Positions 15,947 through 16,757 of a stretch of DNA of 16,757 bases are shown one piece after another; position 1 is the stretch's first letter; each line of letters begins with the position of its first letter. The stretch covers positions 1 to 16,757 of the forward strand of contig DCBP01000108.1 of NCBI GenBank assembly GCA_002314055.1. Reading direction: 5' to 3'. This DNA comes from Prevotella sp. UBA1104. GTDB taxonomy: Bacteria > Bacteroidota > Bacteroidia > Bacteroidales > Bacteroidaceae. The translations under genes and the position numbers were made by a program. The notes under the pieces were generated by a model. That model made no database searches, was not told the DNA's origin, and saw nothing but the letters and a program-made list of their open reading frames with translations.

Positions 15947-15994
15947 TCCATCCACCAAGCCGTGTGGCGCTTGCCCACTGTCGCCATAGATGGA
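15947..15994 (-). other. Structured leader of the 77-residue protein gene
   Basis: Between promoter and start codon on the minus strand, TCCATC and GATGGA can pair as an outer stem (15947-15952 with 15989-15994). Inside it GGCG and CGCC words can form an inner stem with a G-rich loop. It lies in the leader of the small protein gene and ends 37 bases before its ATG. It matches no riboswitch that I recognise. Confidence 0.35.
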
Positions 15995-16013
15995 CTTTTT
16001 GCTTAATGCTCTG

Positions 16014-16046
16014 CAAAAATATTAAAACATTGTGACTTTATACAAA
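16014..16046 (-). promoter_or_regulatory. Promoter of the 77-residue protein gene
   Basis: On the minus strand TTTG (16043-16046) is followed after 21 bp by TATTTTTG (16014-16021), a good Bacteroidetes promoter. The predicted transcript starts near 16007, about 97 nt before the ATG. Its position downstream of the EamA gene makes the small gene an independent unit. Confidence 0.75.
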
Positions 16047-16180
16047 TAGACATTAATGTTTTTTGTTATAAAAACCAAACAAATCCTAATTGTAAATCCT
16101 TAAATTACAGCATTGTACGATATTTATTTATCACACGGTAAGTTATTCATTTTTATGATAACCAACGCTTCGCAGTATCA

Positions 16181-16597
16181 TCATTTATACAGCATCACAA
16201 TGCTTCCTGCCGTTATGAGCAAAGCCCCGGTTATTACTTTTTCATTTATTGGCTCTTTAAGGAAAAGGAAAGAAAGACAAATGGTAAATACCACACTCAG
16301 TTTGTCGACTGGAGCCACACGTGCCACATCTCCAAGCTGTAGAGCCTTGAAATAGAAGAGCCATGACAGACCAGTAGCCGTTCCAGAAAGAATCAGAAAC
16401 AGCCATGTATGACTCGAAATACACTTTATCTCGCTTGTGTGGTTGCCGGCAATAACTATACCCCATGTTATGAAGAGAATAAAGGTTGTACGGATAGCCG
16501 TGGCAAGATCAGAATTGATATCTTTAACTCCTATCTTGGCAAATATGGCCGTCAAAGCAGCAAAGAAGGCAGAAAGCAATGCATAATATTTCCACAT
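16181..16597 (-). CDS. Single-domain EamA family membrane transporter
   Basis: This 138-residue protein has about five hydrophobic segments and ends with the EamA-type half: ALQLGDVARVAPVDKLSVVFTICLSFLFLKEP followed by a final helix, here cited only in part as RVAPVDKLSVVF and FLFLKEPI. EamA proteins belong to the drug/metabolite transporter superfamily and export small metabolites. Members with one EamA unit of about 140 residues exist and must dimerise, so this length is not a truncation. The start is taken at 16597 (MWKYYALLS), because the 13 codons upstream give an unlikely hydrophilic insertion before the first helix. The substrate is unknown. It is followed on the same strand by the small helical protein gene, which has its own promoter. 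Confidence 0.85.
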   Translation of the reverse strand: MWKYYALLSAFFAALTAIFAKIGVKDINSDLATAIRTTFILFITWGIVIAGNHTSEIKCISSHTWLFLILSGTATGLSWLFYFKALQLGDVARVAPVDKLSVVFTICLSFLFLKEPINEKVITGALLITAGSIVMLYK

Positions 16598-16757
16598 AAA
16601 ACTTGATTTTCTAAAGATAACGCAAAGAGACAACATGATATTGTATGAGAATAGAAGAAAAAAGAAGAATTATCTTCATTAAGTTTATCTCCCCCCAAAA
16701 ACTTTATAAATCACCAGTGCTATGCGTGTTTATATACGCAAGTTCTATTTAGAAGTG
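16598..16757. other. Intergenic sequence at the right edge
   Basis: This AT-rich stretch should hold the promoter of the EamA gene. A TATCTTTA word and a TCTCTTTG word on the minus strand near 16607-16632 are imperfect matches to the -7 box. An ATG at 16722 opens a plus-strand frame of 12 codons to the window edge, too short to judge. Confidence 0.4.

Noticed and set aside
16722..16757. Possible gene start at the right edge (MRVYIRKFYLEV)
   Set aside because: Only 12 codons are visible, with no clear promoter or ribosome-binding sequence; it cannot be supported.

Overview
The window looks like a chromosomal segment of a Bacteroidales bacterium, most probably Prevotella/Segatella or a close relative. 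The reasons are Bacteroidetes-type promoters (TTTG, 19-21 bp, TAnnTTTG), mostly weak or absent Shine-Dalgarno sequences, a large exported protein with PKD and chitobiase-like domains and a type IX secretion-like tail, a FucP-type sugar transporter, and protein sequences typical of that group. No rRNA, tRNA, CRISPR array, integrase or insertion sequence was recognised.

Left part (1-3461). A tandem 84-bp repeat (1-195) precedes an exported DUF4861-like protein (255-1481). A UDP-glucose 6-dehydrogenase (2947-1625, minus strand) converges on it, and a nearly perfect 93-nt hairpin (1510-1602) separates the two. An AT-rich 514-bp gap follows (2948-3461). It carries divergent promoters but no convincing gene.

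Middle part (3462-8072). A 1045-residue exported, multidomain putative type IX secretion cargo has a clear promoter and a strong terminator. It is followed by a FucP-family sugar/H+ symporter with a textbook Bacteroidetes promoter. A 100-bp palindromic element containing three 22-bp repeats (8105-8204) lies after the transporter.

Candidate system (8421-15454). Five same-strand genes are closely spaced: a 103-residue membrane protein, an exported TPR protein, an exported TPR-CHAT caspase-like protease (His690/Cys768), a reverse transcriptase of the non-mobile 'unknown group'/defence type (YRDD catalytic box), and an ADP-ribosylglycohydrolase with both metal-binding motifs. A promoter-like site with a hairpin lies just upstream and a rho-independent terminator just downstream. 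The first three genes look like one unit that senses or processes something at the envelope. RT and ADP-ribosylglycohydrolase are cytoplasmic and form a second pair. Whether all five work together, for example in anti-phage defence, is an inference. I know of no described system with this combination.

Right part (15455-16757). Two minus-strand genes follow: a small 77-residue helical protein with its own promoter, structured leader and terminator, and a single-EamA-domain membrane transporter. The final 160 bases hold no gene that can be supported.
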